A stretch of DNA of 64,000 nt from Mucilaginibacter sp. (GTDB lineage Bacteria > Bacteroidota > Bacteroidia > Sphingobacteriales > Sphingobacteriaceae), in assembly GCF_028288225.1 (NCBI RefSeq), contig NZ_JAQBOC010000031.1, positions 62,001 through 126,000 on the forward strand, given 5' to 3'. Under the pieces are notes generated by a model, which ran no database searches, was not told where the DNA came from, and was given only the letters and a program-made list of their open reading frames with translations. Shown one piece after another: positions 1 through 9,232 of this stretch; within the stretch, counting starts at the first letter, position 1; each line of letters begins with the position of its first letter. The position numbers were made by a program, and so were the translations under genes.

Positions 1-46
1 TTGCTGCAACTCAATTAAGATCCTTCTAAACCTTAAATCACCTGTT

Positions 47-820
47 ATGGCAACCACCACTGTTAATGATGTACTTGCGCAGCTTGAGGGCATAATTGCC
101 GAAAGCATTAAAACCAATAACCGAATGGGTTATTTTGCGGCCTTATATTATAAGGTAACAGCCAGCGTAAAGGATGGGATAACCAAAGGGCAGTTTGCAA
201 ATGGCCCCCGGATGGAAAAGTTTGACGTGATGTTTGCCAGCCGGTACCTTGATGCTTTAACGGCATGGAACAATAAGCAACCGCTTTCAGCATCGTGGCA
301 GGTGGCTTTTGAGGCTACTAAAAGCTCATCGGCATTAGTGCTGCAACAACTGCTGCTTGGCATGAACGCCCATATCAACCTTGATCTTGGTATTGCGGCA
401 GCCGAAGTATCCGGTGGACAAATGGATGGCGTACAGGCAGATTTTGATTCTATAAATACCATTATATCCGCATTAACTTACCAGGTGGTGAATGATATTG
501 CCCGTATGTCGCCCTTGTTATCGTTGCTGGGACTGCATTATAATAACCAAACATCAATACTAATACAGTTTAGCATTGATAATGCCCGCGATGGTGCCTG
601 GTGTTTTGCTGAAGAGCTGGTGAAAAAACAAGGCGCTGACTATACCGCTTGTACTACCCAGCGCGACCAAACCATTAAAAAGCTTGCCGACGGACTGATC
701 CACATGCAGGGCTTTATGCGCTTCACCGTTTGGCTCATCCACCTGTTTGAGTGGAAAAGCGCATCAAGAATTATTAAGGCATTGCATGAGGATAGTAAGC
801 AGAAGATTGTGGTGGGATAG
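47..820 (+). CDS. DUF5995 family protein
   Basis: A 257-residue, mostly alpha-helical soluble protein with no signal peptide. The stretch MNAHINLDLGIAAAE near residues 107-121 is the typical core of the DUF5995 family, whose members lack an assigned biochemical role. Conserved Asn/His residues there (MNAHINLD) look like a polar or metal-binding active-site patch, but that is inference. It stands alone: the next gene starts about 240 bases downstream. ATG is at 47, and only 46 bases of upstream sequence are in the window, so its promoter cannot be judged. Confidence 0.75.
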   Translation: MATTTVNDVLAQLEGIIAESIKTNNRMGYFAALYYKVTASVKDGITKGQFANGPRMEKFDVMFASRYLDALTAWNNKQPLSASWQVAFEATKSSSALVLQQLLLGMNAHINLDLGIAAAEVSGGQMDGVQADFDSINTIISALTYQVVNDIARMSPLLSLLGLHYNNQTSILIQFSIDNARDGAWCFAEELVKKQGADYTACTTQRDQTIKKLADGLIHMQGFMRFTVWLIHLFEWKSASRIIKALHEDSKQKIVVG

Positions 821-1056
821 GATGGGTGAGGAAAAGTAATTTGAAGATTCTATAATTTCAAGCAAAAAAATGAATTTAATAAAAAGATAATCTGCATCTC
901 ATTAATTCGGTATACCGGTTTAAACTAGTTTCAAAAGGCAAAACGTATGTATTTTTGCTGACAATAAATCTACTTGCTTTGGCTATTTTTGCAGCGATTT
1001 GTGCTTTATCATAAATGCATTATCCTGAAAATCCTTTAAATCAAAAAATCGTGTCC

Positions 1057-1560
1057 ATGCTCATCCGCCTCGCTACCCTTACAGACATCCCCCCAATAAT
1101 GCAGCTTATTGCCGAAGTTGTGCCGGTTATGATTGCCGCAGATAATTTTCAGTGGGATAATACCTACCCAAATTCACAGGTATTTGAAAATGATATTGCC
1201 TTAAACCAGCTTTGGGTGGCTGATATTGACGGCAGCATCGCAGGTATAACCGCCATCACTACCGACCAGTCGCCGGAGTATGCTGATGTGGGCTGGGACA
1301 TTACTGAAACTGCTATAGTTACACACAGGCTGGCTGTTAGTCCGCTGTTCCAGGGCAAGGGGGTTGCCGCGGCTTTGCTGGTACAGGCAGAGGTGGTTGC
1401 CATTAACCGCGGAATTAAAGTGTTACGCATTGATACCAACACCAATAACCACGCTACCCAAAAGCTTTTCCCAAAGCTAGGCTACCAGTTTGCGGGCGAG
1501 ATAGGCCTGAACTTCAGGCCGGGGATGCGGTTTTTGTGTTACGAGAAGAAAGTTCATTAG
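1057..1560 (+). CDS. GNAT family N-acetyltransferase
   Basis: A single GNAT domain. The beta-alpha start MLIRLATLTDIPPIMQLI is typical of the fold. The acetyl-CoA pyrophosphate loop is visible as HRLAVSPLFQGKGVAAALL, with the Q-G-K-G-V-A signature. The C-terminal NNHATQKLFPKLGYQFAGE matches the last GNAT helix-strand. I chose ATG 1057 because the fold begins right there; the frame extends upstream to 1015 with 14 unrelated residues. About 167 residues is normal for the family. The acceptor substrate cannot be predicted. Monocistronic; an inverted word repeat (1565-1671) follows. Confidence 0.85.
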   Translation: MLIRLATLTDIPPIMQLIAEVVPVMIAADNFQWDNTYPNSQVFENDIALNQLWVADIDGSIAGITAITTDQSPEYADVGWDITETAIVTHRLAVSPLFQGKGVAAALLVQAEVVAINRGIKVLRIDTNTNNHATQKLFPKLGYQFAGEIGLNFRPGMRFLCYEKKVH

Positions 1561-1564
1561 TTGA

Positions 1565-1671
1565 TGGTTCATAGTTCATAGCAGGAAGGTTTGGATAGCC
1601 AAAAATGGTTGTCAACAGCACCTCACCACGCTTAAACGCACTATTTATTAAAAACCATGTACCATGAACCA
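1565..1671. repeat. Imperfect inverted repeat of the GGTTCATAG word
   Basis: The left arm at 1565-1581 (TGGTTCATAGTTCATAG) faces 1655-1671 (CCATGTACCATGAACCA); 14 of 17 positions pair. The spacer of about 73 bases has no ORF. It lies 3' of the GNAT gene and resembles, in style, the GTCCATAG words at 24984 and 57013. Confidence 0.55.
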
Positions 1672-1790
1672 TGATCAAAGAACTTTTTCAAAATATTTCT
1701 TCAAATAACGTAACTACTTAGCTGCCAATAACGTAAAAATAGATCAAACCATAAATATTTTGGATTAGGTTACTGATTAATTTTAAAGCT

Positions 1791-2189
1791 ATGGACGTAT
1801 TTTTTTTCTTTTTGGTAGCAGGCGTAACCATTATAGTATTGATCTTAAAGTTCGATAAAAAACAAGCTGTAAAAGTTAAAGCTGTTTTAAGAGAGAGCAG
1901 GAGCGTTCCGCCGATGTTTTTATTGAAATCGACAGAGCATAAAATAGAAGCTTTAAAAGTAACCTTGCGTTTTGATGATGTGCCGCAAAATATGGCTGCA
2001 GCAGCAAGCATGGCATCTCTTTATAATAACAAAAGCGAAAGCCTGAGGCTTTCAAAAGTGCAGGAGCTTAAATTGCTTTCGGCAAAATATAATAATGGCC
2101 AGATCTCTATCGAGGCCTATAATGCCAAGCTTGACGAATTGCTTGATGTAGTTCATCAACACAGCGGCGAATTTGTAATGGCAGGTTAA
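1791..2189 (+). CDS. Small membrane-anchored protein with SHOCT-like C-terminus
   Basis: 132 residues. Residues 3-19 (VFFFFLVAGVTIIVLIL) form one N-terminal membrane helix, followed by a basic charged segment. The C-terminus (about residues 88-122, LSKVQELKLLSAKYNNGQIS then EAYNAKLDELL) matches the SHOCT pattern: a short helix, a G-x-I turn, then a second helix with K/LL. SHOCT modules usually sit at the ends of membrane or regulatory proteins and are thought to mediate oligomerisation. The middle part is unrecognised. Function unknown. Confidence 0.6.
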   Translation: MDVFFFFLVAGVTIIVLILKFDKKQAVKVKAVLRESRSVPPMFLLKSTEHKIEALKVTLRFDDVPQNMAAAASMASLYNNKSESLRLSKVQELKLLSAKYNNGQISIEAYNAKLDELLDVVHQHSGEFVMAG

Positions 2190-2237
2190 TTTGAAATTGA
2201 ATAGTTTGATTGGTTAGTGTTTTGTTGGGTTTTTTTG

Positions 2238-2281
2238 AAAGGCTATAGGTTGTTTTTACAACTTATGGCCTTTGTTTTTTT
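2238..2281 (+). terminator. Rho-independent terminator
   Basis: The arms AAAGGCTATAGGTTGT and ACAACTTATGGCCTTT (2238-2253 / 2258-2273) pair over 16 positions with two G-T wobbles and a four-base loop, followed by a T tract to 2281. It ends the SHOCT-like gene. Confidence 0.8.
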
Positions 2282-2381
2282 ATAGCCATTTTTAATAAAT
2301 TAATTAACCCAATTTAACTCAATCAACTAATAGCATTTACTTATTGACAATCCCGCTACTTTGTTTATTATTGCAATCTGA

Positions 2382-2744
2382 ATGTCTGACGAAGCAATAG
2401 TAAAACGGCTAAAAGTAATTGTAAAGGAACATGGCGGGCAACTGGCTCTGGCCGGTGCAATTGGTGTTGACCAGGGTTTTATTAGCAAAGTAATTAATAA
2501 AAAGCAGGACGTTAGCTATTATCTTATCCGCAAGCTGTGTTTCCAGCTAAAATATTCGCCTGAGTGGCTCATACTCGGAACCGGCGAAAAAAAGATCAAC
2601 AAGCCCGAATCGGCCAAACTTATTACCGAGATCCAGATGATGCGCACCGAAATGGATATTCTGCATGCCCGCATGCGCGCCTATGAACTTGAGCTTAAAG
2701 AGTTAAAGGAGCATGGGGTTATAGGGGATAAGAAGGTAGGGTAG
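2382..2744 (+). CDS. XRE-type helix-turn-helix regulator with coiled-coil tail
   Basis: Residues about 5-65 form a lambda-repressor-like HTH: GGQLALAGAIGVDQGFISKV gives helices 2 and 3, and YSPEWLILGTGEK is the end of the phage-CI-type domain. The remaining 50 residues (TEIQMMRTEMDILHARMRAY and on) are heptad-patterned and probably dimerise by coiled coil. At 120 residues it has no sensor or peptidase domain. Such regulators may be prophage-derived or housekeeping; no phage genes are nearby. Target unknown. Confidence 0.75.
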   Translation: MSDEAIVKRLKVIVKEHGGQLALAGAIGVDQGFISKVINKKQDVSYYLIRKLCFQLKYSPEWLILGTGEKKINKPESAKLITEIQMMRTEMDILHARMRAYELELKELKEHGVIGDKKVG

Positions 2745-2748
2745 AAGG

Positions 2749-2940
2749 GAAAGCTTAAAGCCGAAAGCTTAGCCGAAAGCTTAAAGCAAAAAGCTAAAAC
2801 AGGATTAAAGCCGAAAGCAATACCATATTAAAGCTGAAAGCAAAATAGGATCAAGGCTGAAAGCTTAAAGCAATACCGAACTTACTTTAAGCTTTGGACT
2901 TTTGCGCTTTAAGCTTTCTGCTTTGCGCTTTCAGCTTCCT
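2749..2940. repeat. Inverted AAAGCTTAAAGC word repeat between convergent genes
   Basis: The spacer is almost entirely built from the word GAAAGCTTAAAGC on its left side (about 2752-2870) and its reverse complement (GCTTTCAGC/GCTTTAAGC) at about 2884-2940. The arms face each other and could form a long imperfect hairpin separating the XRE and DUF47 genes. A lone arm of the same family occurs at about 17331-17360 next to the DUF2723 stop codon. Confidence 0.7.
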
Positions 2941-2945
2941 CCCCC

Positions 2946-3584
2946 TCACCTGTTTATCAAAATTATCTCCAGCACATCAGCGGTGTTTTTGCATTTGTTT
3001 ACGGTAGTTTCTAGTGATTGCAATATTTCACGGTATTTAATAAGATTGATGGGGTCTTTATCATTCAAAAAAAGGTCGGCCACGGCATTGTAATAGGTTC
3101 TGTCGGCCTGGCGCTCATATGCCTTTACCTGGCGGCATGCAGTTATAATAACATCCGCCCGGTGATGCACCTTTAACAGGTTAACAGATTTTTGGATCTC
3201 GGCACATGCTTTTTGTATTAATATGGCAAGATCTTTCATAGGCCTATTAAAATCGATTATATTATACAGGTTTATCCGGTTGCTTCCTTCCTTTATAATA
3301 TCGGCAACATCATCTATGGCGGCAGCTAAAGCGTGTATATCGTTACGGTTTAATGGTGTAAATACTATCCTGTCAAGCGCCAGGTATATCTTATGGGTTA
3401 TACTATCGCCATAATGTTCCATCTTCTCTACCTGTTTAAACAAAATGCTGCGCTCATCAGCCTGTTCGGTGTTTACAATGGCAACCAGTAAAGTTGCCAT
3501 ATCTGCCGCGTTTTTGGCAGCCATATCAAGCTGATCGAAAAATAAACCCCTATTTGACAGAAAATCCTGGAATAACACCCTCAT
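2946..3584 (-). CDS. DUF47 / PhoU-like phosphate transport regulator
   Basis: An all-helical PhoU-like protein of the DUF47 (UPF0111) family. FFDQLDMAAKNAADMATLL at the start, YGDSITHKIY in the middle and DVADIIKEGSNRINLY match the family's repeated three-helix bundles. DUF47 proteins usually accompany PiT-type phosphate permeases; here none is adjacent, but the pst locus begins about 300 bases away on the other strand. ATG 3584 gives 212 residues, the family's usual length. The frame extends to a GTG at 3635, which would add 17 hydrophobic residues and is less likely. Confidence 0.8.
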   Translation of the reverse strand: MRVLFQDFLSNRGLFFDQLDMAAKNAADMATLLVAIVNTEQADERSILFKQVEKMEHYGDSITHKIYLALDRIVFTPLNRNDIHALAAAIDDVADIIKEGSNRINLYNIIDFNRPMKDLAILIQKACAEIQKSVNLLKVHHRADVIITACRQVKAYERQADRTYYNAVADLFLNDKDPINLIKYREILQSLETTVNKCKNTADVLEIILINR

Positions 3585-3890
3585 AAACAGTTTTATTATG
3601 GTAAAGCCCAAAAATAACGCTGCTATGTTAAACACATATTAAACAGAATATGCGCTATGTTAAATCTGTGTTATCAATTTTCGTATAGGGAAAATTGAAT
3701 GCAAATATTTGTTTATCAGATTTTTATGAATTATTAAAATATAAAAAACCGCATTTATGCATGTATTTTAGGGGTTTTACAAGTTAAGTTAACATTTAAA
3801 TAATATCATCAAAGATTAATGATTACTTAACATTAAGATAATGCTGCCGCCCCACTTTTGAGGAGAAATTTATTTAATCCTCAATTGATT

Positions 3891-5297
3891 ATGAAAACAA
3901 TGTTTACGAAGCTTTTTAGTGCAGCCTTACTAGCATCCTTAATAGTAGGCTACACTGCTAAGGCACAAACTACCAGCTTAAATGCTGACCCAGCTGTACC
4001 AGCTGCAACAACTACAGCCACTCCGGCATCTATCCCAGCTGAGCCAAAAACTGAAGCAAAAGCTACCGCAAATACAAAAGCCGAAGTAAAAGCACCTGTA
4101 AAGGCAGCAGAAGATACTTCATGGAAGCCACAAAGAAGAATTTGGGGATATGCCTTCGGTGATCTTTATTTTGCTCAACACGCTCCGGCAATAACTTCCA
4201 GCCAGGGCAAGGAAAATAACTATACCGGAGTGCCTACCGGTAGAAATGCTTTCCAATTCCGTCGTGTTTATTTAGGTTATGATTATGATATAACCAAAAA
4301 GTTTAAGGCTGAAGTATTGCTGTCATCAGAGCCAAGTGCAAGTACAGGCGTTAATGGTACAACCTCTATACAAAACGGTGATAACCTGGTTGATGGCAAG
4401 ATGAGTTTTTTTATCAAAAACTTCAACTTAAGGGTTAGAGACCTTTGGAACGGAACAGACTTAGTTGTCGGTGAAATGAGCACTCCTACTTTCGCATTAA
4501 ATGAGCCCGGTACAAATGCACCAACTTCATTAGCGGAAGCAACCTGGAGCTACCGTTCAATCGAAAGAACGATTACCGATTATCATAAAGACAACTCATA
4601 TGATCTTGGCGCTGCTTTGCAAGGAACTTTTGATCCGCAAACTAAAAACTTTGGTTACGTTGCAATGGTTGGAAATAACAGTACTTCAAGCTTATTATCA
4701 GCTGCTAACGCTAATACGGGTTTCTATAAAATATTCTATGGTACTTTATGGGGTAAGTTCCTTGACAAAAAGTTATATGTAGACTTTTACGCAGATTATG
4801 CACAAACTGCGCCAAATACCCCTACAGTAGGTGCACAATCTCATAATATGTTTAAAGTATTTGCAGCCTATAATGCTAAACTCTTTACTATAGGTGCAGA
4901 AGCTTACACTCAGAAATTTACAAATGGGGTTACAAATAAAACAACCACCCTGGCAGAAGATGCAACTGCACACGGCCTTTCATTATGGATCAGAGGTGCA
5001 ATTGTACAAGGCAAATGGGGTTACTTCGCCCGTTGGGATACTTATAATCCGGATACTCAATTTAACAGCGCTGATCCTTATGCTGTTAATACTAACTACG
5101 GCTCTTACGACCCAACTACCAAAGAGCAATTTGTTACAGCCGGTTTAGATTTTACTCCTGCTAAGAACATACACTTCATGCCTAACATTTGGTTTACACA
5201 ATACAAAGATAAGTTAGCACCAACCACAGCAGGCTATTTACCTGATAACCATACTATGGTTTACAGAATGACTTTCTTTTACACCTTTGGTAAATAA
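3891..5297 (+). CDS. Outer-membrane porin of the phosphate locus, with Ala/Pro/Lys linker
   Basis: A signal peptide (MKTMFTKLFSAALLASLIVG, cut near AKAQ) is followed by a low-complexity segment of about 60 residues rich in A, P, T, K and E (for example KTEAKATANTKAEVKAP). A beta-barrel of about 380 residues then starts at QRRIWGYAFGDLYF; it has alternating aromatic strands and ends in YRMTFFYTFGK, a C-terminal aromatic barrel strand. It directly precedes pstS, so it probably lets phosphate cross the outer membrane, like OprO/OprP-type porins; that role rests on context. ATG 3891 was chosen because the signal peptide starts there; a TTG at 3858 also opens the frame. The linker could bind peptidoglycan or the barrel interior. 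Confidence 0.75.
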   Translation: MKTMFTKLFSAALLASLIVGYTAKAQTTSLNADPAVPAATTTATPASIPAEPKTEAKATANTKAEVKAPVKAAEDTSWKPQRRIWGYAFGDLYFAQHAPAITSSQGKENNYTGVPTGRNAFQFRRVYLGYDYDITKKFKAEVLLSSEPSASTGVNGTTSIQNGDNLVDGKMSFFIKNFNLRVRDLWNGTDLVVGEMSTPTFALNEPGTNAPTSLAEATWSYRSIERTITDYHKDNSYDLGAALQGTFDPQTKNFGYVAMVGNNSTSSLLSAANANTGFYKIFYGTLWGKFLDKKLYVDFYADYAQTAPNTPTVGAQSHNMFKVFAAYNAKLFTIGAEAYTQKFTNGVTNKTTTLAEDATAHGLSLWIRGAIVQGKWGYFARWDTYNPDTQFNSADPYAVNTNYGSYDPTTKEQFVTAGLDFTPAKNIHFMPNIWFTQYKDKLAPTTAGYLPDNHTMVYRMTFFYTFGK

Positions 5298-5417
5298 AAT
5301 ATATCCCCTTTAAAATGCTGATCTTCTAATATGAGGATCAGCATTTTGAAAAAAAGGCAACTAAAATCTTTAGAATATACAAGGAACAAACTAAAACTCA
5401 CACAACACAAAAACAAA

Positions 5418-6467
5418 ATGAAAGTAATTAAAAGTTTAAAGATAGCCGCCATAGCAATTGCTGCAAGTGCGATATCATTATCAGCATCGGCGCAGGACAA
5501 TACTTTGCTGGGTGCAGGCAGTACATTTGTGTACCCGCTGTTCTCAAAAATATTTGCCGAGTATGGTACTAAAGCAAACGTTAAAGTTAATTACCAGTCA
5601 ATCGGTTCAGGTGGCGGTATTTTACAACTAACCAACAAAACTGTTGACTTTGGCGGATCAGACGCTCCTTTAAATGCCGACCAGGCCAAAAAGATCGGTG
5701 TTCCGGTTCTGCACATCCCAATGGCATCAGGCGCGGTTGTAATTACTTACAATGTGCCAGGACTTACCACCGGTTTAAATTTAAGCGGTGCTGTTTTAGG
5801 TGATATTTACTTAGGTAAAATTACTGTTTGGAATGATGCTAAGATTGCCGCACTAAATAAAGGCACTAAATTGCCTGAAACTCCAATAGTAGTTATTCAC
5901 CGTTCAGACGGTAGCGGTACTTCTTTTATTTTTACGGACTTTTTAACAAAAGTAAATCCTGAATGGGCTTCAAAAGTAGGTAAGGCATCTGCCGTTAACT
6001 GGCCAGCTGGCTTAGGCGGCAAAGGTAACGAAGGTGTTGCCGGTTTGGTTAAACAAACTCCGGGCGCTATTGGTTACAATGAATTAGCTTATGCTATTCA
6101 AAACAAAATGGCTTATGCTGACATTCAAAACAAGACCGGTAAATTTATTACCCCAACGCTTGAAACAACTACAGCATCAAGCAATGTTGAGCTGCCTGCA
6201 AATGCCGAAGTATCATTAACAAATACCGATAACCCTAAAGGTTACCCTATTACCAGCTTTACCTGGGCTTTAATTTACAAAGAGCAAAACTACAGCGGCC
6301 GTACTGCTGACAAGGCAAAAATGTTATTAAAATTAATGTGGTATAACATTCATGACGGACAGAAAAATTGCGCTCCTTTAAACTATGCACCGCTTTCAAA
6401 ATCGGCATTAAAAGTTGCTGAAAAAATATTAAAATCTGCTACTTTTGACGGCAAAGCAATATTATAA
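5418..6467 (+). CDS. pstS: Phosphate ABC transporter, periplasmic phosphate-binding protein PstS
   Basis: The signal peptide MKVIKSLKIAAIAIAASAIS ends near SASA-QD. The mature protein begins LLGAGSTFVYPLFSKIFAEY, the standard PstS opening. IGSGGGILQLTNKTVDFGGSDAPL and HRSDGSGTSFIFTDFL hold the phosphate-binding Ser, Arg, Asp, Gly and Thr residues. It captures phosphate in the periplasm for PstCA. ATG 5418 is chosen; the frame runs upstream to 5331 but those residues are charged and would spoil the signal. It is second in the locus, 120 bases after the porin and 150 bases before pstC. Confidence 0.95.
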   Translation: MKVIKSLKIAAIAIAASAISLSASAQDNTLLGAGSTFVYPLFSKIFAEYGTKANVKVNYQSIGSGGGILQLTNKTVDFGGSDAPLNADQAKKIGVPVLHIPMASGAVVITYNVPGLTTGLNLSGAVLGDIYLGKITVWNDAKIAALNKGTKLPETPIVVIHRSDGSGTSFIFTDFLTKVNPEWASKVGKASAVNWPAGLGGKGNEGVAGLVKQTPGAIGYNELAYAIQNKMAYADIQNKTGKFITPTLETTTASSNVELPANAEVSLTNTDNPKGYPITSFTWALIYKEQNYSGRTADKAKMLLKLMWYNIHDGQKNCAPLNYAPLSKSALKVAEKILKSATFDGKAIL

Positions 6468-6619
6468 TTAGAAGCAGGAAATCAAGAAAGGAAGCAAGAA
6501 ATAATTCAGATCTTTTTCTCCTGATTCCTGACCTTTTGAATCTTAATAAAATAACAATTACCAGTTTCCTAATATTTAAGGGGGCTGGTAATTGTGTTGT
6601 ATAACAAAACCCAAATTTT

Positions 6620-7534
6620 GTGAAAAATAAAAGATTAGACCTCTCGTACAGCCAGATGAAATGGGAAACCATTTTCAGGCGGATCTTGATCTTTATGAGT
6701 GTTGTTTTGGTGCTGATTGTTATCGGCATATTAATAACACTGATAAAGGAATCAATGCCTTCCATTAAATCATTAGGGATTGGATATTTGTGGGGCAAGG
6801 TGTGGGACCCGGTTCAAAACATTTACGGAGCTTATCCTTTTTTAATAGGCACGTTGTTAACATCATTTATTGCCCTTATCATTTCTATACCTTTTTCATA
6901 CGCAATTTCTATTTATCTGGGCGAGTATAACCCTAAGGGCTGGCTTTCAAACCTGCTAAAAAACACCATCGAGCTTATTGCAGCCGTACCCTCAATTATT
7001 TATGGTTTTTGGGGTTTGTTTGTTTTAGTGCCGATGATCCGCGTATTTGAGGCAAAAATTGGTGTTGCTCCATACGGGATTGGTATTTTTACAGCATCAT
7101 TAATACTGGCTGTAATGATAATTCCTTATGCTGCATCATTGGGCATAACACTTATCCGCATGGTGCCATCGCCATTAAAAGAAGGCGCTTATGCATTAGG
7201 CGCTACCCGTTTCGAGGTTATTCGCAGTGTAATTATGCCGTTCACAAGGTCGGGTTTGTTTGCAGGTGTACTATTGTCATTGGGCCGTGCCCTTGGCGAA
7301 ACCATGGCCGTAACTATGCTGATAGGTAATACAAGTACTTTAGCCCATACCTTTAAAGATTTGATTTTTGGACCAAGCAATACCATGGCCAGCGTTATTG
7401 CCAATGAGTTTACCGAGGCCGACCATACAGTTTACCTTTCCGCGCTTATTGAGCTTGGTTTAGTGCTATTTTTTGTTACTGTGGTCATCAACCTAATAGG
7501 TAAAAGGATAATCACCAGATTTACCAACAATTAA
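6620..7534 (+). CDS. pstC: Phosphate ABC transporter permease PstC
   Basis: A six-helix inner-membrane permease. The first helix is near residues 20-45 (FMSVVLVLIVIGILITL). The EAA-type coupling loop is KEGAYALGATRFEVIRSVIM, followed by GLFAGVLLSLGRALGETMAV, diagnostic for PstC (RALGETMAV). It pairs with PstA to form the phosphate channel. The start is a GTG at 6620; an ATG at 6656 would drop 12 hydrophilic residues and is possible. pstA follows after a four-base gap, so translation is probably coupled. Confidence 0.95.
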   Translation: MKNKRLDLSYSQMKWETIFRRILIFMSVVLVLIVIGILITLIKESMPSIKSLGIGYLWGKVWDPVQNIYGAYPFLIGTLLTSFIALIISIPFSYAISIYLGEYNPKGWLSNLLKNTIELIAAVPSIIYGFWGLFVLVPMIRVFEAKIGVAPYGIGIFTASLILAVMIIPYAASLGITLIRMVPSPLKEGAYALGATRFEVIRSVIMPFTRSGLFAGVLLSLGRALGETMAVTMLIGNTSTLAHTFKDLIFGPSNTMASVIANEFTEADHTVYLSALIELGLVLFFVTVVINLIGKRIITRFTNN

Positions 7535-7538
7535 CTAT

Positions 7539-8384
7539 ATGGAAGCACGCATAAGAATTAGAAATACCAAGAGTATTTTATTTAAAGGGGTTATTGTTTT
7601 TTTTGCCTTTTTAATTACGCTGCCGCTGATTATTATATTGCTTTACATAATAAAGCAGGGTGTTACGCAGGTAAACTGGCACTTTTTAACGCACGTACCT
7701 GCGCCTGTTGGTGAAACAGGAGGCGGTATAGGCAATGCCCTGTTAGGCAGTTTTATAATGGTACTGATGTCATCGATACTGGCCATACCAGTAGGGATGC
7801 TGGCAGGTATTTACCTAAGCGAAAACCCGCACACCAAACTTGCTTATTACAGTGGTTTGTGTGTTGATATTTTGCAGGGGGTACCATCAATTGTTGTGGG
7901 TATTGTCATTTATTTTTGGATAGTTAAGCCGCTGGGTACTTTCAGCGCCTTATCAGGTAGTGTGGCACTTGCCATCATGATGCTGCCTATCGTTATCCGG
8001 TCAACTGAACAAACGCTACGCCTGTTGCCGCCATCACTAAAAGAAGCTGCACTTTCATTAGGAGTGCCATACCACCGGGTAATTTTAAAAGTTATTGTGC
8101 CTTGCGGTTTTGCCGGCATTCTGTCGGGTATTATGCTATCAATAGCGCGTATAATTGGCGAAACAGCACCTTTACTGTTCACGGCGTTTGGTAACCCTTA
8201 TTTATCATCGTCAATTACTAAACCAATGGAGAGCTTGCCCCACCTGATATTTACTTATGCCACCAGTCCGTATGATGAATGGCATAACCTGGCCTGGGGG
8301 GCATCGTTCATATTATTAATGTTTGTTTTAACTTTAAACATAATTACAAAACTGATTACAAGAAAATGGAACATACAGTTGTAA
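7539..8384 (+). CDS. pstA: Phosphate ABC transporter permease PstA
   Basis: 281 residues, with the first membrane helix at about 13-38. The PstA core is visible: [52 protein letters not shown]. The coupling loop is [20 protein letters not shown], then [20 protein letters not shown] (GETAPLL is typical of PstA). It forms the inner-membrane channel with PstC. Its last 19 bases overlap pstB, in keeping with coupled translation. Confidence 0.95.
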   Translation: MEARIRIRNTKSILFKGVIVFFAFLITLPLIIILLYIIKQGVTQVNWHFLTHVPAPVGETGGGIGNALLGSFIMVLMSSILAIPVGMLAGIYLSENPHTKLAYYSGLCVDILQGVPSIVVGIVIYFWIVKPLGTFSALSGSVALAIMMLPIVIRSTEQTLRLLPPSLKEAALSLGVPYHRVILKVIVPCGFAGILSGIMLSIARIIGETAPLLFTAFGNPYLSSSITKPMESLPHLIFTYATSPYDEWHNLAWGASFILLMFVLTLNIITKLITRKWNIQL

Positions 8385-9124
8385 GCTCTTCAAAATTTAA
8401 CGCCTGGTTTGGCGATAATCACGTGGTAAAAGATGTAACCATCGGGATAGAAAAGAACCAGGTTATCGCAGTTATGGGTCCGTCCGGCTGTGGTAAAACT
8501 ACCTTTTTGCGTTGCATAAACCGCATGCATGAGCTTATACCTGGCGCAACCGCTAAAGGCTCGATGAAATTATACGACGATGAGGTTTATACCATGAACC
8601 CCATTTACGTGAGGTATAAAATAGGCATGGTTTTCCAGAGGCCAAATCCTTTTCCCAACCTTAGCATATATGATAATGTGGTGGCCGGTTATAAGCTAAA
8701 CGGACTTAAAATGGCCAAGGCAGATATGGACAACATTGTTGAAAAATCATTAACATCTGCCGCTCTGTGGAAAGAGGTTAAGGATTCACTGCACAAAAAA
8801 GGTACATTCCTTTCGGGCGGGCAGCAGCAGCGTTTGTGTATTGCACGTGCAATAGCTATGGAGCCTGAGGTAATATTGTTTGATGAGCCAACTTCGGCGC
8901 TCGATCCCATATCAACATCAAGTGTTGAGCAGCTGTTTCATGAGCTCAAGGAAAAGTATACGCTTATTATTGTAACACACAATATGCAGCAGGCTGCACG
9001 TGTAAGCGATAAAACAGCATTCTTTTACCTGGGCGAGCTGGTTGAATTTGATGATACAAAGCAAATGTTTACCGCGCCAACCGATGTGCGCACACAAAAT
9101 TATATTACAGGAAGGTTTAGTTAG
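8366..9124 (+). CDS. pstB: Phosphate ABC transporter ATPase PstB
   Basis: A 252-residue cytoplasmic ATPase. Walker A is GPSGCGKTT (about residues 38-46), the Q-loop lies in [11 protein letters not shown], the ABC signature is FLSGGQQQR, Walker B is [13 protein letters not shown], and the H-loop is [10 protein letters not shown]. The RPNPFP motif after the Q-loop and LRCINRM are characteristic of PstB. It powers phosphate uptake through PstCA. It begins inside the end of pstA. A short hairpin of GTTGTAA words (9125-9214) separates it from phoU. Confidence 0.96.
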   Translation: MEHTVVSSSKFNAWFGDNHVVKDVTIGIEKNQVIAVMGPSGCGKTTFLRCINRMHELIPGATAKGSMKLYDDEVYTMNPIYVRYKIGMVFQRPNPFPNLSIYDNVVAGYKLNGLKMAKADMDNIVEKSLTSAALWKEVKDSLHKKGTFLSGGQQQRLCIARAIAMEPEVILFDEPTSALDPISTSSVEQLFHELKEKYTLIIVTHNMQQAARVSDKTAFFYLGELVEFDDTKQMFTAPTDVRTQNYITGRFS

Positions 9125-9214
9125 GTTGTAGTAGTTGTAAAAGTTGTAGTAGTTGTAAAGGTTAAACCGCCTTTCAATTTTACAACCCTTACAACCCTTA
9201 CAACCCTTACAACA
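9125..9214. repeat. GTTGTAA-word hairpin between pstB and phoU
   Basis: The left part (9125-9161) repeats GTTGTAGTAGTTGTAAAA; the right part (9181-9214) repeats its opposite, TACAACCCT. The arms can pair imperfectly around the centre AAACCGCC. The right arm ends 18 bases before the phoU start. Being inside an operon, it could act as a partial terminator or an mRNA processing site, giving phoU a different level from pstB; this is inference. Confidence 0.65.
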
Positions 9215-9232
9215 TTTTAAACTAAAACAGAA

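Noticed and set aside
2382..2744. XRE regulator as a prophage remnant
   Set aside because: No other phage genes flank it; the neighbours are ordinary chromosomal genes.
3858..3890. TTG start for the porin, 11 residues upstream
   Set aside because: The signal peptide begins at ATG 3891, and the extra residues are not signal-like.
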